Shown here: piece after piece, positions 1-9,132 of the stretch
Layout: each line of letters opens with the position of its first letter
How positions within the stretch are numbered: the first letter of the stretch is position 1
From: Bacteroidota bacterium
GTDB taxonomy: Bacteria > Chloroflexota > Anaerolineae > Aggregatilineales > Phototrophicaceae
Length of the DNA stretch: 64,000 bases
Reading direction: 5' to 3'
Assembly (NCBI GenBank): GCA_027492915.1
Contig: JAPUDW010000327.1
Coordinates: forward strand, 1-64,000
Position numbers and translations under genes: made by a program
Notes under the pieces: generated by a model
What the model saw: only the letters and a program-made list of their open reading frames with translations
Databases searched by the model: none
What the model was told of the DNA's origin: nothing

Positions 1-1
1 C

Positions 2-124
2 GAATTGCTTGTCCCCAAGCTGCCAAAGGAATACTTCGCCGAGACTAAGCCGGAGTTTACAGGCGGGGTTAATGAATTCACACCGGATCGCCTCGTTAGT
101 TTGGGAACAGTCGGGCAGCGCTAA
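2..124 (+). CDS. C-terminal end of an ABC transporter substrate-binding protein (partial)
   Basis: An open frame enters from the left edge and stops with TAA at 122-124, giving about 40 residues that end in LVSLGTVGQR. It lies 51 bp upstream of an SsuC/TauC-type permease and its ATPase, the place where the periplasmic binding protein of such operons normally sits. The visible residues (FAETKPEFTGGVNEFTPDR) have the look of the C-terminal helix of an NMT1/SsuA-like binding protein, but the piece is too short to assign a ligand. Function is inferred mostly from position. Confidence 0.5.
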   Translation, partial: ELLVPKLPKEYFAETKPEFTGGVNEFTPDRLVSLGTVGQR

Positions 125-175
125 CAAGCATAGAAATCCAGCTTGGGATAAATGAAAAGGGTATGGGGGTCGTTT

Positions 176-1057
176 ATGACCAGTGAAAATGTAGTGAAGT
201 CGAAGTCTGCCCCATTAATTTTGGAGGCAGTTGCCTCATGGCTGGCAAACAGTTTTGCAGTTGCTCAGAAGTTGATTGTTTCAGGTTTTAATCGCTACCT
301 GATCTATTGGCTGGTTCCAATCATCATCTTGGTCATATGGCAGTTGGCTGCTCAGTTCGGCTTGATTGTCGTGCGTATCCTGCCACCCCCACTCACTGTC
401 TTGCAGGCTGCCATCAAACTCGCATCCAGTGGCGAACTGCTCACCGATATTGCCGTAAGCACCGGACGCGCCCTTAGCGGTTTATTGGTTGGCGGCTCGA
501 TTGGCTTCCTATTGGGCATGTCCAATGGTTTATTCAAGCGTAGTGAAAAGCTGCTTGACACCACCGTTCAAATGGTGCGAACAATTCCCAATTTAGCTCT
601 GCTGCCACTGGTTATCCTCTGGTTTGGTATCGGCGATGGCGCACGACTATTTCTCGTGTCTTTCGGCGTGTTCTTCCCAATTTACATCAACACCTTTCAC
701 GGTATCCGCAATGTCGATCCTGATCTGATTGAAATGGGACAGGTCTATGGCCTTTCAAGGTGGCAGCTTTTTAGACAGGTGATCTTCCCCGGTGCGCTGC
801 CGTCAATTCTGGTGGGCGTTCGGTTATCGCTGGGCATTATGTGGCTGACCCTCATTGTGGCAGAAACCATCGCGGTGGATTCAGGCATCGGTTATTTGGC
901 AGCAACTGCCCGTGAATTTATCCGTGCGGATGTACTAATTTTCGTAGTTGTACTTTATGCCTTCCTCGGCAAGTTATCCGATGCGGTTACGCGCTTATTA
1001 GAAAACCGATTGCTGAAATGGCAACGACAATATCGTTCTGGTGCAGCAACCAAGTAA
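176..1057 (+). CDS. ABC transporter permease, SsuC/TauC (BPD_transp_1) family
   Basis: Membrane subunit of a nitrate/sulfonate/taurine/pyrimidine-type importer. It has an N-terminal hydrophobic segment ([19 protein letters not shown]), then the classical permease core with the ATPase-coupling EAA-like loop, seen as [20 protein letters not shown], and a late [12 protein letters not shown] segment. About 293 residues is slightly longer than the usual 250-280 because of an N-terminal extension. ATG 176 is preferred over ATG 152 because GGGGGT lies 5-10 bases before it. It is followed directly by the ATPase gene and preceded by the end of a binding protein, so the three form one importer operon. 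The substrate cannot be told from the sequence. Confidence 0.9.
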   Translation: MTSENVVKSKSAPLILEAVASWLANSFAVAQKLIVSGFNRYLIYWLVPIIILVIWQLAAQFGLIVVRILPPPLTVLQAAIKLASSGELLTDIAVSTGRALSGLLVGGSIGFLLGMSNGLFKRSEKLLDTTVQMVRTIPNLALLPLVILWFGIGDGARLFLVSFGVFFPIYINTFHGIRNVDPDLIEMGQVYGLSRWQLFRQVIFPGALPSILVGVRLSLGIMWLTLIVAETIAVDSGIGYLAATAREFIRADVLIFVVVLYAFLGKLSDAVTRLLENRLLKWQRQYRSGAATK

Positions 1058-1076
1058 CTTTAGGAACAACCTTACT

Positions 1077-1835
1077 ATGGCTGAACAATCGAGTGGTATC
1101 CCTCTTTCAGTACACGATGTTTATAAATATTTCGATGATAAACAAGTGCTGCATGGGATTAACTTGGATGTCAAAGCTGGCACTTTTGTGGCTATCGTCG
1201 GCAAAAGTGGCAGTGGTAAAACGACCCTTTTACGTTTGATCTCCGGTTTGGACATACCCGATAAAGGTGAAATTCACCTTGCCGATAAACGGCTAGAAGG
1301 ACGTAACGACCAAATACGCATCATGTTTCAGGATGCCCGTTTACTGCCGTGGCGCAGTGTGATTGAGAATGTCGCGATTGGTTTAAGGGGCGATTGGCGT
1401 GCATCCGCCACAGAAACACTTGAACATGTTGGTTTAGCAAGTCGAGTCGATGAGTGGCCGAATTTACTGTCGGGGGGTGAACGTCAGCGGGTCGCGCTTG
1501 CAAGAGCCTTAGTAACCCGACCACCTTTGCTCCTATTAGATGAACCGTTAGGGGCGCTCGATGCATTAACACGCATCGAGATGCAGCGATTGATTGAACG
1601 CTTGTGGCTGGAAGATGGATTTACCGCTGTACTCATTACCCATGATGTTGAAGAAGCAATTGCGTTGTCAGATCGGGTGGTCTTGCTGGAACATGGCAAG
1701 ATTGCGCTTGATTTAGAGATTGATTTGCCGCGTCCACGTCCAAGAGGAAGCGCCCAATTTGCAGCACTTAAAGAACGGGTCTTAAGCAGGGTGATGGCTG
1801 AACCGGCGGACATAAATACGACCGGGGTCGTTTAA
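1077..1835 (+). CDS. ABC transporter ATP-binding protein, SsuB/TauB family
   Basis: Cytoplasmic ATPase that energises the permease just upstream. Walker A is GKSGSGKTT, the Q-loop is near [10 protein letters not shown], the ABC signature is [16 protein letters not shown], Walker B is [12 protein letters not shown] and the switch histidine is in [10 protein letters not shown]. The [10 protein letters not shown] stretch is characteristic of the nitrate/sulfonate/taurine subclass. The start is placed at ATG 1077, with AGGAAC a few bases upstream; a longer frame from 1041 would overlap the permease stop (1055-1057) and lacks a better ribosome site. About 252 residues is normal length. Confidence 0.92.
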   Translation: MAEQSSGIPLSVHDVYKYFDDKQVLHGINLDVKAGTFVAIVGKSGSGKTTLLRLISGLDIPDKGEIHLADKRLEGRNDQIRIMFQDARLLPWRSVIENVAIGLRGDWRASATETLEHVGLASRVDEWPNLLSGGERQRVALARALVTRPPLLLLDEPLGALDALTRIEMQRLIERLWLEDGFTAVLITHDVEEAIALSDRVVLLEHGKIALDLEIDLPRPRPRGSAQFAALKERVLSRVMAEPADINTTGVV

Positions 1836-1857
1836 CCACAGGCAGTTGGGCTTATGC

Positions 1858-1930
1858 GATGATGTGGCGAAGAGGTTAACGCGGTGGTCTGCAAAACCAC
1901 TATTCGTGGGTTCAAATCCCGCCATCATCT
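1858..1930 (+). tRNA. tRNA-Cys (anticodon GCA)
   Basis: A full cloverleaf can be drawn. The acceptor stem is GATGATG (1858-1864) with CATCATC (1923-1929). The D arm has GCG/CGC. The anticodon stem GTGGT/ACCAC closes the loop CTGCAAA with anticodon GCA. The T arm is GTGGG-TTCAAAT-CCCGC with one T-G pair. The discriminator base is T (U73), the identity base of tRNA-Cys. CCA is not encoded. It stands alone between the SsuB-like gene and the creatininase-family gene. It is the only tRNA I found, and I saw no copy of its 3' end elsewhere that would mark an integration site. Confidence 0.95.
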
Positions 1931-2098
1931 TTTGATTGATCCTAATATTCAAGAAGAGGTTACAGGCATGATCTGTTTATCACGACGCACATTGAAATAA
2001 CTCGTCGCATTTTCGAGCGATTCTAGGCTGCTATAGGTTGAGCATAAGTGGCAGCACGATAGCGATAAAAAGTATTTGTAAAAGTATAGGAGACAACA

Positions 2099-2851
2099 TT
2101 GAGAGGAATTGTTCTAGCAGATATTACGTGGAGCGAAGCGGTTTCCGCTTTCCAAACGCATCCGGTTGCTTTGCTCCCCATCGGTGGTGGAACAAAGGAG
2201 CACGGTTTTCATCTCCCATTGGGTACCGATTTGCTCGTTGTTGATGAACTCGCCCGTCGTGTCGTCGAAGTGTCACCTGTCGTGCTTCTGCCGTCACTGG
2301 CCTATGCCTATTATCCAGCATTTGTGGATTGGGCAGGTAGTGTTTCAATCGGTTCACAGCATTTTGCCGGATTTGTTGGAGACATCATTCGTTCACTACA
2401 CCGTCACGGGGTAAAGAAGTTCGTGATTCTCGATGGTGGTGTATCTACGCACCCTGTACTCGGAACACTCGCGCGTGATTTACATGAGGAGCTTCGTGTG
2501 AGTATTGCCGTAACCAACATTTTGGGATTAGGGGCAGAAGTACAAGATGAGATCTCCGAGCAAGAATCCGGTGGACATGCTGATGAGATGGAAACCTCCA
2601 ATCTACTCGTTATCCGTCCCGATTTGGTCAAGATGGACAAAGCTGTCAAAGAATTTCAGAAAGTTTTGCCGGGAGTAATTGGCCCAACGGGGATAAGAAA
2701 ATTTACCGTTGGCGGCAAAATGACGACTCAAAGTGGCATCAATGGTGATGCGACATTAGCAACAGTCGAAAAAGGCGAGAAGAGTCTAAAAGCTATGGCT
2801 GATGACATCATCACATTTATCCAGCATTTCGCGGCTGCACCACTGCCATAA
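2099..2851 (+). CDS. Creatininase-family amidohydrolase
   Basis: Metal-dependent amidohydrolase fold (creatininase / MftE / ArfB family), 250 residues, the usual length. The N-terminal signature reads IGGGTKEHGFHLPLGTD (residues 28-44) and the second metal/active-site block reads GGHADEMETSNLLVIRPDLV. In most members the first block is T-E-Q-H-G; here it is T-K-E-H-G, so the first metal-ligand Glu appears shifted by one position or replaced by Lys. The start is TTG 2099 with AGGAG seven bases upstream; there is no in-frame ATG nearby. It is followed closely by a peptide-type ABC binding protein and permeases, suggesting uptake and opening of a cyclic or amide compound. The actual substrate is unknown. 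Confidence 0.85.
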   Translation: MRGIVLADITWSEAVSAFQTHPVALLPIGGGTKEHGFHLPLGTDLLVVDELARRVVEVSPVVLLPSLAYAYYPAFVDWAGSVSIGSQHFAGFVGDIIRSLHRHGVKKFVILDGGVSTHPVLGTLARDLHEELRVSIAVTNILGLGAEVQDEISEQESGGHADEMETSNLLVIRPDLVKMDKAVKEFQKVLPGVIGPTGIRKFTVGGKMTTQSGINGDATLATVEKGEKSLKAMADDIITFIQHFAAAPLP

Positions 2852-2893
2852 ACCTGATTCATGTATCAATCTATTATAGGAGAAAGATGTTCC

Positions 2894-4468
2894 ATGTTTG
2901 CTAAAGCGAAAGTGTTACTCCTTATATCCCTAATAGGGATTTTCAGCACATTGGGCTTATCTATCGTTGGAGCTCAATCTGAAAGTGTATTACGAATTCC
3001 AATCAGCAGTGACCCTGCTAGTCTTGAACCGGGTTTAGTCAAAGAGTTGGTTTCCAGCCTCATTTCGGGTGCCTTACATGCGGGGTTGTTTAAGTTCGAT
3101 GACCAAACACAACTTACCCCTTATTTAGCCGAGTCTTATGAGGTTTCTGATGATGGACTGGTATACACCTTCCATCTCGCAGAAAATGCAACATGGCATA
3201 ATGGGCGGGCTGTAGTGGCGGCTGACTTCAAAAAAGGTTGGGAACGTTACCTTAATCAGGCGCTAGCACCACAGGCTGCCGGCGCACCTTTCCTACCCAT
3301 TGTGGGCGCACAAGAAATTTGGGATGGTAAAGCCACAGAACTCGCAGGGGTTGTCGCTGTGGATGAGAAAACGCTTCAAGTAACTTTAGCTGCCCCTTCA
3401 GCACGCTTCTTGGGTGATTTGGCAACGACACCAACGTGGGTTGTTCCTGCCGAGTCAGTGGTCGAAAACACGGCAGCTTGGGTCGAAAATCCCGTCGGCG
3501 CAGGCCCCTTCAAATTTGTCGAATGGACTCCCAATGTCAAAATCGTTCTAGAAGCAAATGCCGATTTCTTCCTTGGCGCGCCTGAACTTGACCGCATTGA
3601 ATTTGTCGTTGTGCCTGATGCAGCAACCGCCCTAGCACAATACGAAGCGGGTGAGCTGGATGTGGTTTCCGTGCCGGCGGGTGATCTACAGCGTGTGACT
3701 GAAGACGCGACACTCGGACAGCAAATTCAATATTTCACCCGTGCGCAACTCCAATATCTTGGCTTCAACCAGAGTCAGTTCGAGCCATTCAAGGATGTCC
3801 GTGTTCGGCAAGCGTTCAGCTATGCGATTGATCGACAGACCTTGGCAACTTCCATTCTAAACAATAGCTGGTTACCGGCTAACGGTCTTGTTCCGCCTAA
3901 CATCCCAGAACATAATGCTGAACTGGTAGCCAATGCTTATGACCCTGCGCGTGCTCAAGAACTGCTCGCAGAAGCCGGTTATCCAAATGGCGAAGGCTTC
4001 CCACCAGTTGAATTAGCTGGCTTGGACTCAACCATAGCGGAAGCGGTCGCATCTTTCCTAAACACCAACTTGGGTATCGAAGTCAGCATCATAAAACCGG
4101 AACGTGCTGACCTGATTGATGGATTGTGGGCGCACGACCGCTGGCAAACGTTCCTGTTTGGTTGGACTGCCGACCGTCCGTCCGCCAGTGTTTGGACCTA
4201 TGAACTGCTCTACAGTGGTTTGGATAGCAACTTCTCGACCTACAGTAACCCCGCAGTTGATGCTGAGGTCGATCAAGCCATTGCGTCCCTCGATTCCGCA
4301 GCAGTCATCGAACACTGGCAGCAAGCAGAAACATTGGCAATTGAAGATGCTGCTCTTCTGCCGTTGGGTTACTCACGCTATATCTACCTTGTGAAGCCTG
4401 CAATTTCCGGCTTTGCCATCAACCTGATCGGTGCGATTTCGTTTGCCGATATCGCAATAAGCGAATAA
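2894..4468 (+). CDS. ABC transporter substrate-binding protein, family 5 (peptide/nickel type)
   Basis: Extracellular binding protein of the SBP_bac_5 family, about 524 residues. It starts with a signal peptide (KVLLLISLIGIFSTLGLSIV, cleavage near VGAQ), followed by the typical LRIPISSDPASLEPGL opening. Later family blocks are visible: YTFHLAENATWHNGRAVVAADF and VRQAFSYAIDRQTL. ATG 2894 is chosen because AGGAGAAAG lies just upstream and it puts the signal peptide at the N terminus; the longer frame from 2861 does not. It delivers ligand to the two permeases downstream. No DppD/DppF-type ATPase genes are present in this locus. Confidence 0.9.
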   Translation: MFAKAKVLLLISLIGIFSTLGLSIVGAQSESVLRIPISSDPASLEPGLVKELVSSLISGALHAGLFKFDDQTQLTPYLAESYEVSDDGLVYTFHLAENATWHNGRAVVAADFKKGWERYLNQALAPQAAGAPFLPIVGAQEIWDGKATELAGVVAVDEKTLQVTLAAPSARFLGDLATTPTWVVPAESVVENTAAWVENPVGAGPFKFVEWTPNVKIVLEANADFFLGAPELDRIEFVVVPDAATALAQYEAGELDVVSVPAGDLQRVTEDATLGQQIQYFTRAQLQYLGFNQSQFEPFKDVRVRQAFSYAIDRQTLATSILNNSWLPANGLVPPNIPEHNAELVANAYDPARAQELLAEAGYPNGEGFPPVELAGLDSTIAEAVASFLNTNLGIEVSIIKPERADLIDGLWAHDRWQTFLFGWTADRPSASVWTYELLYSGLDSNFSTYSNPAVDAEVDQAIASLDSAAVIEHWQQAETLAIEDAALLPLGYSRYIYLVKPAISGFAINLIGAISFADIAISE

Positions 4469-4483
4469 CACCCATACAAATAT

Positions 4484-4520
4484 TTGAAATGTGGGCAGAA
4501 CATAGTTGCCCACATTTCAA
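4484..4520 (+). other. Stem-loop between binding-protein and permease genes
   Basis: A perfect 14-bp inverted repeat (TTGAAATGTGGGCA and its complement) with a 9-base loop lies in the 61-bp gap between the binding protein and the first permease. It is not followed by a T-run, so it is more likely an mRNA-stabilising or attenuating hairpin, which would raise binding-protein over permease expression, than a full terminator. Confidence 0.6.
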
Positions 4521-4529
4521 TAACATACG

Positions 4530-5453
4530 ATGAACAGATACTTCCTTCGACGAATCATACTCACTGTCTTTAGCTTGTTAGGTGCTACGTTTCTCGCGTT
4601 TGCTACAGCACGGCTGCTACCCGGCGACCCATTACGCTTGATGATCGGAGATCAAAATCTGTCGAGTGACATCATCGCAGCGTGGAATACCCGTTATGGG
4701 TTGGATCAACCCATATTGACCCAATATCTGCTTTTCCTTCGAAACGCGGTACAGGGAGACCTTGGCACCTCGTATCACTATATCGGTATGCCCGTCACAG
4801 AACTCATTGCACCTGCGGTTTTGGTAACTTTGAAATGGCAGACATTCGCGCTTGTGCTTGCTATCGGGGTGGCACTTGTGGCAGGCTGCGCAGCGGCGCT
4901 GAACCACAATACATGGATTGATACAGGCATCATGTTTGTTTCGGTGGTCGGTGTCTCGGTACCCGATTTTGCATTGGCAACCGTGTTGGTCGTTATCTTT
5001 GCACTTCAATTGAATTGGCTGCCTGTTGCTGGCTATGAGACAGCGGCACATTTTGTCTTGCCTGCTTTAACACTGGCAGTAGGGCCGTGTGCGCTGCTCT
5101 CCCGCATGGTACGGGCTTCCATGCTAGAAGTTATCCATCTCGAATATGTGACCACCGCTCGTGCCAAAGGGTTGAGTGAACGAGTCATTGTTATTCGTCA
5201 TGTGCTGCGCAATGCCCTGCTGCCTGTACTGACCGTGATTGGCGTTATGGTTGGGCGTGTACTAAGCGGAGCATTCATCATCGAAACGATATTTAACATA
5301 CCCGGCATTGGGCGAATTGGCGTTACAGCAGTTCTACAGCGCGATTATCCAGTAATTTTAGGAGCTACATTGGTACTGGCATTGGCGTTTCTGATAACCA
5401 ATTTGGTGGTCGATTTACTTTACAGTGTTCTTGACCCACGCATTCGAGTATAG
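4530..5453 (+). CDS. ABC transporter permease, DppB/OppB family
   Basis: First transmembrane subunit of the peptide-type importer, 307 residues. The N terminus (RYFLRRIILTVFSLLGATFLAF, with the family R-R pattern) is followed by the extracellular LLPGDPLRLMIG motif diagnostic of DppB/OppB. It then has about five further membrane spans, the ATPase-coupling loop EYVTTARAKGLSERVIVIRH, and the family C-terminal ETIFNIPGIGR block. It is separated from the second permease by two bases, so the pair is co-translated. It works with the SBP_bac_5 protein upstream; the ATPase must be encoded elsewhere. Confidence 0.92.
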   Translation: MNRYFLRRIILTVFSLLGATFLAFATARLLPGDPLRLMIGDQNLSSDIIAAWNTRYGLDQPILTQYLLFLRNAVQGDLGTSYHYIGMPVTELIAPAVLVTLKWQTFALVLAIGVALVAGCAAALNHNTWIDTGIMFVSVVGVSVPDFALATVLVVIFALQLNWLPVAGYETAAHFVLPALTLAVGPCALLSRMVRASMLEVIHLEYVTTARAKGLSERVIVIRHVLRNALLPVLTVIGVMVGRVLSGAFIIETIFNIPGIGRIGVTAVLQRDYPVILGATLVLALAFLITNLVVDLLYSVLDPRIRV

Positions 5454-5455
5454 AA

Positions 5456-6334
5456 ATGAACATTTCCACTTTAGAAAAGGTTTCCCCTCGCCCTCTAAAC
5501 TCGTGGGAAGCTGCCTTACAACGTCTACAGCGTAATCGGGCGGCAGTCCTATCAACCGTGTTTTTGTTTGTGCTGTTTGCACTTGCAATTTTTGCCGATT
5601 TTATTACCCCCTATCCACCGGATTTAGCGAACTTTGCCGCTATCCGTAAGCTGCCGGATAGCGCACATATGCTCGGCACAGATGAAATTGGGCGCGATAT
5701 TCTCACGCGATTGATCTATGGAGCACGTATTTCGTTGTTGATTGGCTTATCGGTGCAGATCATCACCACCATGATCGGTGTTGCGATTGGCCTCATTGCC
5801 GGATATTACGGCGGGTTGGTTGATGGCATTCTGATGCGAGTCGTCGATATTTTTTATGCGATGCCTCAATTTTTACTAGCCATTTTCATCATTTCCCTGC
5901 TGCAACCAACGATTGGCAGCGTGATTTTCACCTTAGTTGTCATCAGTTGGACATTCTCCGCTCGATTGACCCGTGGGCAAGTATTGAGCCTTAAAACGCG
6001 CGAATATGTGACGGCGGCAGAAGCACTCGGATCAAGCCACTGGCATATTATGCGGCATCACATATTACCGAATGCCCTTTCACCCCTTATCGTGCAGTTT
6101 ACGGTAGGGATTGTCAGCGTGATTATGGCAGAAGCAGCTTTAAGTTTCCTTGGGATTGGGATACGTCCACCCAATCCAACTTGGGGTGGCATGATTAACA
6201 AAGGACGTGAATTTATCCGCAGCACGCCACATCTGGCTATTTACCCCAGTATTTTGCTTGGATTGACCGCAGTTGCCTTCAATTTCCTTGGGGATGGACT
6301 GCGTGATGCACTTGACACTCGGTTAGAAAATTAA
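5456..6334 (+). CDS. ABC transporter permease, DppC/OppC family
   Basis: Second transmembrane subunit of the same importer, 292 residues. It has an OppC-type N-terminal domain with one membrane span (AAVLSTVFLFVLFALAIFAD), then the diagnostic LGTDEIGRDILTRLIYGAR block. The core permease domain carries the coupling loop REYVTAAEALGSSHWHIMRH, and the C-terminal PPNPTWGGMI and FNFLGDGLRDALD blocks are present. ATG 5456 begins two bases after the upstream stop. All expected motifs are present, so the permease pair looks intact. Confidence 0.92.
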   Translation: MNISTLEKVSPRPLNSWEAALQRLQRNRAAVLSTVFLFVLFALAIFADFITPYPPDLANFAAIRKLPDSAHMLGTDEIGRDILTRLIYGARISLLIGLSVQIITTMIGVAIGLIAGYYGGLVDGILMRVVDIFYAMPQFLLAIFIISLLQPTIGSVIFTLVVISWTFSARLTRGQVLSLKTREYVTAAEALGSSHWHIMRHHILPNALSPLIVQFTVGIVSVIMAEAALSFLGIGIRPPNPTWGGMINKGREFIRSTPHLAIYPSILLGLTAVAFNFLGDGLRDALDTRLEN

Positions 6335-6344
6335 AGAGGTATAT

Positions 6345-7199
6345 ATGACTGTTAAAATCACTGTCTTAAGTGAGAATACTTCAGGAACGGCTGAAGGCTT
6401 GCTTGCGGAACATGGGCTTTCACTCTATATCGAAAAAGATGATCAGCGTATCCTTTTTGATACCGGGCAGGGGGCGACGGTCATCGCAAATAATGCCTTA
6501 AGATTAGGAGTTGATCTTACGGATATTGATGCGATTGTAATTAGTCACGGGCATTCGGATCACGCAGGTGGATTAGCCCATGTCTTAGGTCTCAACAAGC
6601 GCGAACTCCCTGTACATGTTCATCCACTCGTATTTGAAGATAAATTTTCGATCCAGAAAGCGTCTGATGGAAGTGACATCCTACGCGATATTGGTGTACG
6701 TTACACGCGGGGTTATCTCGAATCCTTTGGTGCGCGTTTTGAAGTTAGTACCGAAGCCCACGAAATCTTCCCGAATGTTTTGCTGACCGGACAAATTCCA
6801 CGGGTCACTGATTTTGAAAATACCACTACTCGTCTACGGGTGCGGCGTGATGGAGAACTGATACCCGACCATGTTCTCGATGAACACAGCATTATTATTC
6901 GCACGGAAAAAGGGCTGATTCTCTTACTTGGGTGCTGCCATCCGGGTTTGATTAACACCATTAAATACGCCATTCAGATAACCGGTGAAACCCGCTTTGC
7001 CGCTGTTATCGGCGGAACCCATCTCATGTTTCACACAGAAGAGCGTCTTCAGCAAACCATCGCTGCTTTGCACAATTTTGATATTCAGCTAATCGGCACT
7101 TCGCATTGTACAGGCAGCAAAGCGAATGCACTTATCCGTTCCCAATTTCCTGATCGTTTCATGGAATGCAATGTTGGGAGTGTTGTGACTCTGGATTAA
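6345..7199 (+). CDS. MBL-fold metallohydrolase (dihydropterin synthase-like, COG1237 type)
   Basis: Metallo-beta-lactamase fold protein of 284 residues. The metal motif is SHGHSDHAGGL (H-x-H-x-D-H), preceded by ILFDTGQGATVIANNA. Later blocks LLLGCCHPGLINTI and AAVIGGTHLM match the archaeal/bacterial branch annotated as 7,8-dihydropterin-6-methyl-aminobenzene phosphate synthase-like. The annotation of that branch is weak, so the reaction should be treated as unknown hydrolysis. It starts 10 bp after the permease with AGAGGTATAT upstream, and is the last gene of the creatininase/peptide-ABC operon. It may act on the same imported compound; that is inference. Confidence 0.82.
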   Translation: MTVKITVLSENTSGTAEGLLAEHGLSLYIEKDDQRILFDTGQGATVIANNALRLGVDLTDIDAIVISHGHSDHAGGLAHVLGLNKRELPVHVHPLVFEDKFSIQKASDGSDILRDIGVRYTRGYLESFGARFEVSTEAHEIFPNVLLTGQIPRVTDFENTTTRLRVRRDGELIPDHVLDEHSIIIRTEKGLILLLGCCHPGLINTIKYAIQITGETRFAAVIGGTHLMFHTEERLQQTIAALHNFDIQLIGTSHCTGSKANALIRSQFPDRFMECNVGSVVTLD

Positions 7200-7476
7200 A
7201 CAGCTCGAACGGAACATTACGTTTAGATTTGGATTGGCCTATCACATTCATGAAAGCAGGTAAGGAAAGTATGCGTAGGGTTATCCAAAATGGTCGTATT
7301 GCTTTATCAGTTGAGGTGTGATATTTTGTGAATAACTCCACAATAAGCTGATGGAATTTGGCGACAGCATGAACTGGAAAATGTACCCACTGTGTTGTGT
7401 TTGTATGAACCACAAGAAGAATCTTGTACGGTGGGTGGCTGCGCATACCTAGCATCTAGCAATATCTGCTACGTTT
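7200..7476. other. Intergenic region before the terminator
   Basis: No credible gene was found here. The only frame, on the minus strand at 7159-7455, overlaps the end of the metallohydrolase gene and has no recognisable domain. The stretch is AT-richer than its flanks and ends in the terminator at 7477. Confidence 0.5.
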
Positions 7477-7509
7477 AAAGCCCTGACACTACCGTGTTGG
7501 GGCTTTTTT
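7477..7509 (+). terminator. Rho-independent terminator
   Basis: AAAGCCCTGACAC pairs with GTGTTGGGGCTTT (13 pairs including G-T) around a TACC loop, followed by more T residues. It ends the creatininase/ABC/MBL operon. Its position shows that the long frame opening at TTG 7494 cannot be the true start of the following gene. Confidence 0.85.
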
Positions 7510-7574
7510 GTTTGTCAAGCTATTGGCTGCTGTGGATGGTGTATTCTGTGACAGAAGCATTAGAAGGAGATCAT

Positions 7575-9098
7575 ATGAAGCGGAGTGGATTGTTCTTATT
7601 GGTTGGCTTGCTGCTTACACTCGTTCTATCGGGAACGGTGTTGGCTGCTGAGCCGGTTTACCCTGATTTGCCGGACTTGGGTGGACAGGAAGTGGTGATT
7701 GCGGTGGAAAACCTGTATCCGCCGTTCCAATTTGAAGATGCGGCCAGCAGCACGGCAATCGGCTATGAATACGATTTCATTGCAGAACTGGCAAAGCGGT
7801 TGAACTTCACACCGGTGTACCAGAATACCAGTTTCGATGTGTTGATTTCAGCAGTCGGTGAAGCGCAGTATGACGCGGGGATCACGGGGATCAGCATTCG
7901 CGAAGAACGCAAATCGATTGTGGACTTCAGCGATCCGTACATCAACTTGGATCAGTACTTGCTGGTGCGCAAGGATGAAGACCGGTTCGGCACACTGGAC
8001 GAGTTCGTTGCCAATGCCGATTTGAAACTCGGCGTACAGGAAGGTACCTCTGGCTTCTTCGTGACCGAAGGGGTTGTGCCTGAGGATCGTCGGGTGGTGT
8101 ACAAGGAATTTGGTGCGTTGGTGCAAGCCTTGATCGTGGGCGACATTGATGCCCTGCCAGCAGATGCCTCGGCGGCAGCCGGTTTCATCAGCACGACTGC
8201 GGATGCGGTCAAGCTGACGGGTGATCCCATCTCAAAAGATGAGTTTGGCATTGTCTTCCCGAAGGGCAGCGAACTGGTATCGGCTTTCAACGCCGGCATT
8301 GCCAGTGTAAAAGCGGATGGTTTCCTCGACTACCTCTATCACAAGTGGTTCTTTGATTATAAATCAGATGCTGATACCTTCTACCCTGATTTGCCGGACT
8401 TGGGTGGACAGGAAGTGGTGATTGCGGTGGAAAACCTGTATCCGCCGTTCCAATTTGAAGATGCGGCCAGCAGCACGGCAATCGGCTATGAATACGATTT
8501 CATTGCAGAACTGGCAAAGCGGTTGAACTTCACACCGGTGTACCAGAATACCAGTTTCGATGTGTTGATTTCAGCAGTCGGTGAAGCGCAGTATGACGCG
8601 GGGATCACGGGGATCAGCATTCGCGAAGAACGCAAATCGATTGTGGACTTCAGCGATCCGTACATCAACTTGGATCAGTACTTGCTGGTGCGCAAGGATG
8701 AAGACCGGTTCGGCACACTGGACGAGTTCGTTGCCAATGCCGATTTGAAACTCGGCGTACAGGAAGGTACCTCTGGCTTCTTCGTGACCGAAGGGGTTGT
8801 GCCTGAGGATCGTCGGGTGGTGTACAAGGAATTTGGTGCGTTGGTGCAAGCCTTGATCGTGGGCGACATTGATGCCCTGCCAGCAGATGCCTCGGCGGCA
8901 GCCGGTTTCATCAGCACGACTGCGGATGCGGTCAAGCTGACGGGCGATCCCATCTCAAAAGATGAGTTCGGCATTGTCTTCCCGAAGGGCAGCGAACTGG
9001 TATCGGCTTTCAACGCCGGCATTACCAGTGTGAAGGCTGATGGTTTCCTCGACTACCTCTATCATAAGTGGTTCTTTGATTACGCGCCTGCTGCGTAA
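7575..9098 (+). CDS. Amino-acid ABC substrate-binding protein with two tandem binding domains
   Basis: Secreted binding protein of SBP family 3 (glutamine/histidine/polar amino acid type), 507 residues. A signal peptide (LFLLVGLLLTLVLSGTVLA) is followed by two successive binding domains of about 234 residues each. The domain opening VVIAVENLYPPFQFED and the block AGITGISIREERKSIVDFS appear twice. The two domains differ by a single visible residue (Ala to Thr in the block NAGIASVKADG). Known two-domain family-3 proteins usually have diverged domains, so this looks like a recent in-frame duplication. ATG 7575 has GAAGGAGAT upstream. The permease at 9222 is its likely partner; no ATPase gene is adjacent. 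Confidence 0.92.
   Translation: MKRSGLFLLVGLLLTLVLSGTVLAAEPVYPDLPDLGGQEVVIAVENLYPPFQFEDAASSTAIGYEYDFIAELAKRLNFTPVYQNTSFDVLISAVGEAQYDAGITGISIREERKSIVDFSDPYINLDQYLLVRKDEDRFGTLDEFVANADLKLGVQEGTSGFFVTEGVVPEDRRVVYKEFGALVQALIVGDIDALPADASAAAGFISTTADAVKLTGDPISKDEFGIVFPKGSELVSAFNAGIASVKADGFLDYLYHKWFFDYKSDADTFYPDLPDLGGQEVVIAVENLYPPFQFEDAASSTAIGYEYDFIAELAKRLNFTPVYQNTSFDVLISAVGEAQYDAGITGISIREERKSIVDFSDPYINLDQYLLVRKDEDRFGTLDEFVANADLKLGVQEGTSGFFVTEGVVPEDRRVVYKEFGALVQALIVGDIDALPADASAAAGFISTTADAVKLTGDPISKDEFGIVFPKGSELVSAFNAGITSVKADGFLDYLYHKWFFDYAPAA
7659..9083 (+). repeat. Tandem 723-bp in-frame duplication inside the binding-protein gene
   Basis: Copy 1 is 7659-8360 and copy 2 is 8382-9083, offset exactly 723 bp (241 codons), with a 21-bp linker. 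By eye the first 563 bp are identical; the first difference is 8222 T versus 8945 C. The few differences, mostly silent, are confined to the last 140 bp of the unit. Confidence 0.95.
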
Positions 9099-9132
9099 AT
9101 TGGATCGTTAGGGCGACCAATACAACTAGAGA

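Noticed and set aside
1858-1930. tRNA-Cys as attachment site of the outer element
   Set aside because: About 10 kb of ordinary transport genes separate it from parA, and I saw no copy of its 3' end elsewhere in the window.
7494-7574. Upstream extension of the duplicated binding-protein gene
   Set aside because: It begins inside a terminator hairpin, and a strong ribosome site and signal peptide mark ATG 7575 as the start.
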